Of a stretch of DNA of 24,685 bases, positions 22,863 to 24,685 are shown piece after piece. The first letter of the stretch is position 1. Each line of letters starts with the position of its first letter. Origin of the DNA: Methanobacteriota archaeon (GTDB lineage: Archaea; Thermoplasmatota; Poseidoniia; Poseidoniales; Thalassarchaeaceae); contig NYST01000028.1 in the NCBI GenBank assembly GCA_002683155.1, positions 1 through 24,685 on the forward strand, read 5' to 3'. The position numbers were made by a program, and so were the translations under genes. The notes beneath the pieces are model-generated. The model was not told where the DNA came from and did not search any database. It worked only from the letters and a program-made list of their open reading frames with translations.

Positions 22863-24685
22863 TTACTCCCACGTGCCCTCGAAGTAGCATTTTCCGGAAC
22901 ATGTGTCCGTTATTGTTCCGCTTTCTAGGAAGTTTGTTGCTAAGTCAGCCGCGGGCCCAAACCCTAGAACCTGATTATGGGCGAGGGAGTGATAGGCCAT
23001 TGGTCCCTGGATGTTGCCGGAAGGAACCTCTGGAAATCTGCCATCAAAGTAAACTATTGCTGAGGAGGATTCTGATGCCTCAACTACATCCAGACCTTCG
23101 GGGTGGTGGGTCGAGTTCGAGAGAACCGGAATGCCTGATGTCCTTGATGCCCTATCTGCTGACAGAGTCGTCACTTGTGCGTCATTTATCGACACCAAGT
23201 AGAGGATCTCGTAAGGATGCAGTTCCCCTTCCAATCCCCCTTCCCTGAATGGGAGATAAGTCTCGGGCTCTGTGGTATCCCACATTGATTGCATCAATGC
23301 GATCAGAATGGACCTGTCCATTGTCGATTCGTAAGCTAACGAAGACGAGAATAGCCCCTCAAACTGAGTATACTGTGTAGATCTTTCTGCAATGAAAGAG
23401 AAAGATGAGCCGGCGACCCAAAGAACTCCGCGGTCCATCTCGGGAATTAGAGAGAGCATTGATGGCCCCCTAATCCCCCCCAATGAGACGCCCATGTAAT
23501 CGACATCGGAAGTGTCTACTAGATTGGTTCCGTTGTGATAGAATTCCGGCAAATCGGAGCATACACCCTTGATTGTCCTAATCATGGCTAGATGGTTTAT
23601 TACGGACTGCTGAAGTCTCTCTGACTGGTGCTGAAGATAGTTCACATTCATCAAACCAAAGGTGACGGCATCGAAATCTCCATCTGAGCTCCATCCCTTG
23701 AAATCGGTCCCTATAGTGGCGACTCCCGACTGATTTGCCCATCCCCTAAATCCTGAAACCATTCCCTCTCCGTCCCCCAAGAACCCATGACCAAGTACCA
23801 CAAGCGGTGCTGGCTGTGAATTCTCTGCAGACGACATCGGGATGGTTAGTGTGAAGATAACTTCGTTCATGAAATTGAATTTTGGATTTCCGACGTCATC
23901 CCTAGTCATCGCAGTTGGAGGGTATGTGGATTGCAGATAATGAGGAGTGGTGATGGTTCCGCTAATCCTTCTAAGAGTGGAATTGTCATCGCCATAGTTC
24001 TCATCCACTGATGTAACGTTGCAGCCCAAGCCGGCGTCCCCCAGACGCTGAGAAGCATCGTCCCTCATGGAAATGAGATTGTCAGTCAGAGATTCCGTGG
24101 ATGCCGTGTGAAACCACCATGCTGATTGGAGCGAGGATCTCTCGAATCCTACTTCTGAGAGTGCTGAAAACATAGATTCGTAACCGGGTCTAGATTCCTC
24201 AATCTGGTTTGAATCTGTAAGAACTCCGTCCCTCAGTGCCTTGAAAGAAATGAATGGTTCGACTTGGATTCCATCGGAATCAATCAAACCTCTGAAGGCA
24301 ACAGCATACTGAGTGTTGTGTTCAAGTCCCCTCAGTGATCTTAGATGAACTAGGGTAGGTTCCCCATCTTGGGTCCTTGAAGAAATTTCAATCCAGTGTT
24401 GGGTGATTTCTCCTGTGTCCATGTTTAGTAAAACACTTCCATGCCCAGTTTCTACAGAAGCGGAAACGTCCTCTTGCGATGCAAGATTAGACACATCAGG
24501 AAGACTGCTGAATGTCGTGAAGATTTGCGAAGCGGGAGAATGCCCATCTCTGGAATTAATCATGTGGAATTCGTTGGAAGGTGCTGATGCTGAATCGGGG
24601 ATCGCTTCCCCTTGGATGTCTACTCTGAATCCGGTTAGTGATTGTGAGTCGCTGGTTAGAAAGGCTGCTGATGGGAAGGGTAGTA
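22863..24685 (-). CDS. Extracellular-type alpha/beta hydrolase (lipase/esterase-like), N-terminus cut by window edge
   Basis: The frame stays open from the stop at 22863 to the right edge (607 codons), so the ATG at 24563 is internal and the true start lies outside. The first visible residues (LPFPSAAFLTSD, then TGFRVD) resemble the opening of large secreted bacterial lipases. A beta-rich segment (about 60-150) follows, then the hydrolase domain: VVLGHGFLGDGEG (oxyanion region), the nucleophile elbow GVSLGG with its Ser, and later Asp (INDAQVTT) and His (HHPEG) candidates for the triad. Acidic, Ser/Thr-rich composition with few Lys and a late Cys pair (TCSGKCYF) fits an exported protein. The substrate is unknown. 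A membrane anchor or signal peptide cannot be judged without the missing part. Confidence 0.85.
   Translation of the reverse strand, partial: LPFPSAAFLTSDSQSLTGFRVDIQGEAIPDSASAPSNEFHMINSRDGHSPASQIFTTFSSLPDVSNLASQEDVSASVETGHGSVLLNMDTGEITQHWIEISSRTQDGEPTLVHLRSLRGLEHNTQYAVAFRGLIDSDGIQVEPFISFKALRDGVLTDSNQIEESRPGYESMFSALSEVGFERSSLQSAWWFHTASTESLTDNLISMRDDASQRLGDAGLGCNVTSVDENYGDDNSTLRRISGTITTPHYLQSTYPPTAMTRDDVGNPKFNFMNEVIFTLTIPMSSAENSQPAPLVVLGHGFLGDGEGMVSGFRGWANQSGVATIGTDFKGWSSDGDFDAVTFGLMNVNYLQHQSERLQQSVINHLAMIRTIKGVCSDLPEFYHNGTNLVDTSDVDYMGVSLGGIRGPSMLSLIPEMDRGVLWVAGSSFSFIAERSTQYTQFEGLFSSSLAYESTMDRSILIALMQSMWDTTEPETYLPFREGGLEGELHPYEILYLVSINDAQVTTLSADRASRTSGIPVLSNSTHHPEGLDVVEASESSSAIVYFDGRFPEVPSGNIQGPMAYHSLAHNQVLGFGPAADLATNFLESGTITDTCSGKCYFEGTWE

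Noticed and set aside
1..24685. Mobile elements, CRISPR arrays, toxin-antitoxin or defence genes
   Set aside because: No transposase, integrase, regularly spaced repeats or known defence domains were found; the genes are metabolic, replication-related or unknown.

Overview
The window reads as a compact archaeal chromosome segment of moderate GC content, most likely from an uncultivated marine Thermoplasmatota lineage such as Marine Group II (Poseidoniales) or a close relative. The archaeal signs are an Orc1/Cdc6 replication initiator, an archaeal phosphopantetheine adenylyltransferase joined to a DUF359-type GTP-dependent dephospho-CoA kinase, small winged-helix proteins, and TATA-like boxes placed for leaderless transcripts. 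The lineage is inference. Bacterial or eukaryote-type metabolic genes (class I aldolase, GlpX-type FBPase, BoxB-like oxygenase, 3-hydroxyacyl-CoA dehydrogenase) sit in this background, as is common in such lineages. No transposon, prophage, CRISPR array, rRNA or tRNA was recognised.

Layout. 1-1389 (minus): an unknown protein translationally coupled by ATGA to a truncated gene with a repeated TBP-like pattern. 1492-3667 (plus): hotdog acyl-CoA thioesterase, then a two-TM protein with a long low-complexity tail. 7335-3668 (minus): CysJ-like FAD/NADPH reductase, biotin carboxylase and PfkB sugar kinase, probably one operon. 7423-8211 (plus): MBL-fold hydrolase. 8212-8613: AT-rich non-coding stretch before orc1/cdc6, a candidate origin. 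8614-10436 (plus): orc1/cdc6 and a four-TM protein. 14408-10433 (minus): a large winged-helix protein of unknown role, then about 320 bp of GC-rich, strongly self-complementary non-coding DNA (a candidate structured RNA), then the bifunctional CoA-biosynthesis fusion. 14409-14663: a second AT-rich gap with a perfect dyad like the core of an archaeal origin recognition box. 14664-14918 (plus): a small winged-helix protein. 17942-14920 (minus): moaE, moaC, glpX-type FBPase and eukaryote-type class I aldolase. 18004-22852 (plus): a five-gene cluster of FAD oxidoreductase, enoyl-CoA hydratase, BoxB-like di-iron oxygenase, an unknown 187-aa protein and 3-hydroxyacyl-CoA dehydrogenase. 24685-22863 (minus): a truncated extracellular-type alpha/beta hydrolase.

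How the genes may work together. The 18.0-22.9 kb cluster is the most notable part: a BoxB-family oxygenase, which in bacteria epoxidises benzoyl-CoA, is flanked by beta-oxidation-type enzymes and an FAD oxidoreductase. This suggests an archaeal oxygen-dependent acyl-CoA (possibly aromatic-CoA) pathway. The stand-alone flavodoxin-less CysJ-like reductase at 6.0-7.3 kb is a possible electron donor. Aldolase and FBPase supply consecutive gluconeogenic steps, moaC/moaE belong to molybdopterin synthesis, and the fusion protein would carry the last two steps of CoA synthesis. Genes are packed very tightly (touching or overlapping stop codons) and several starts are GTG or TTG.
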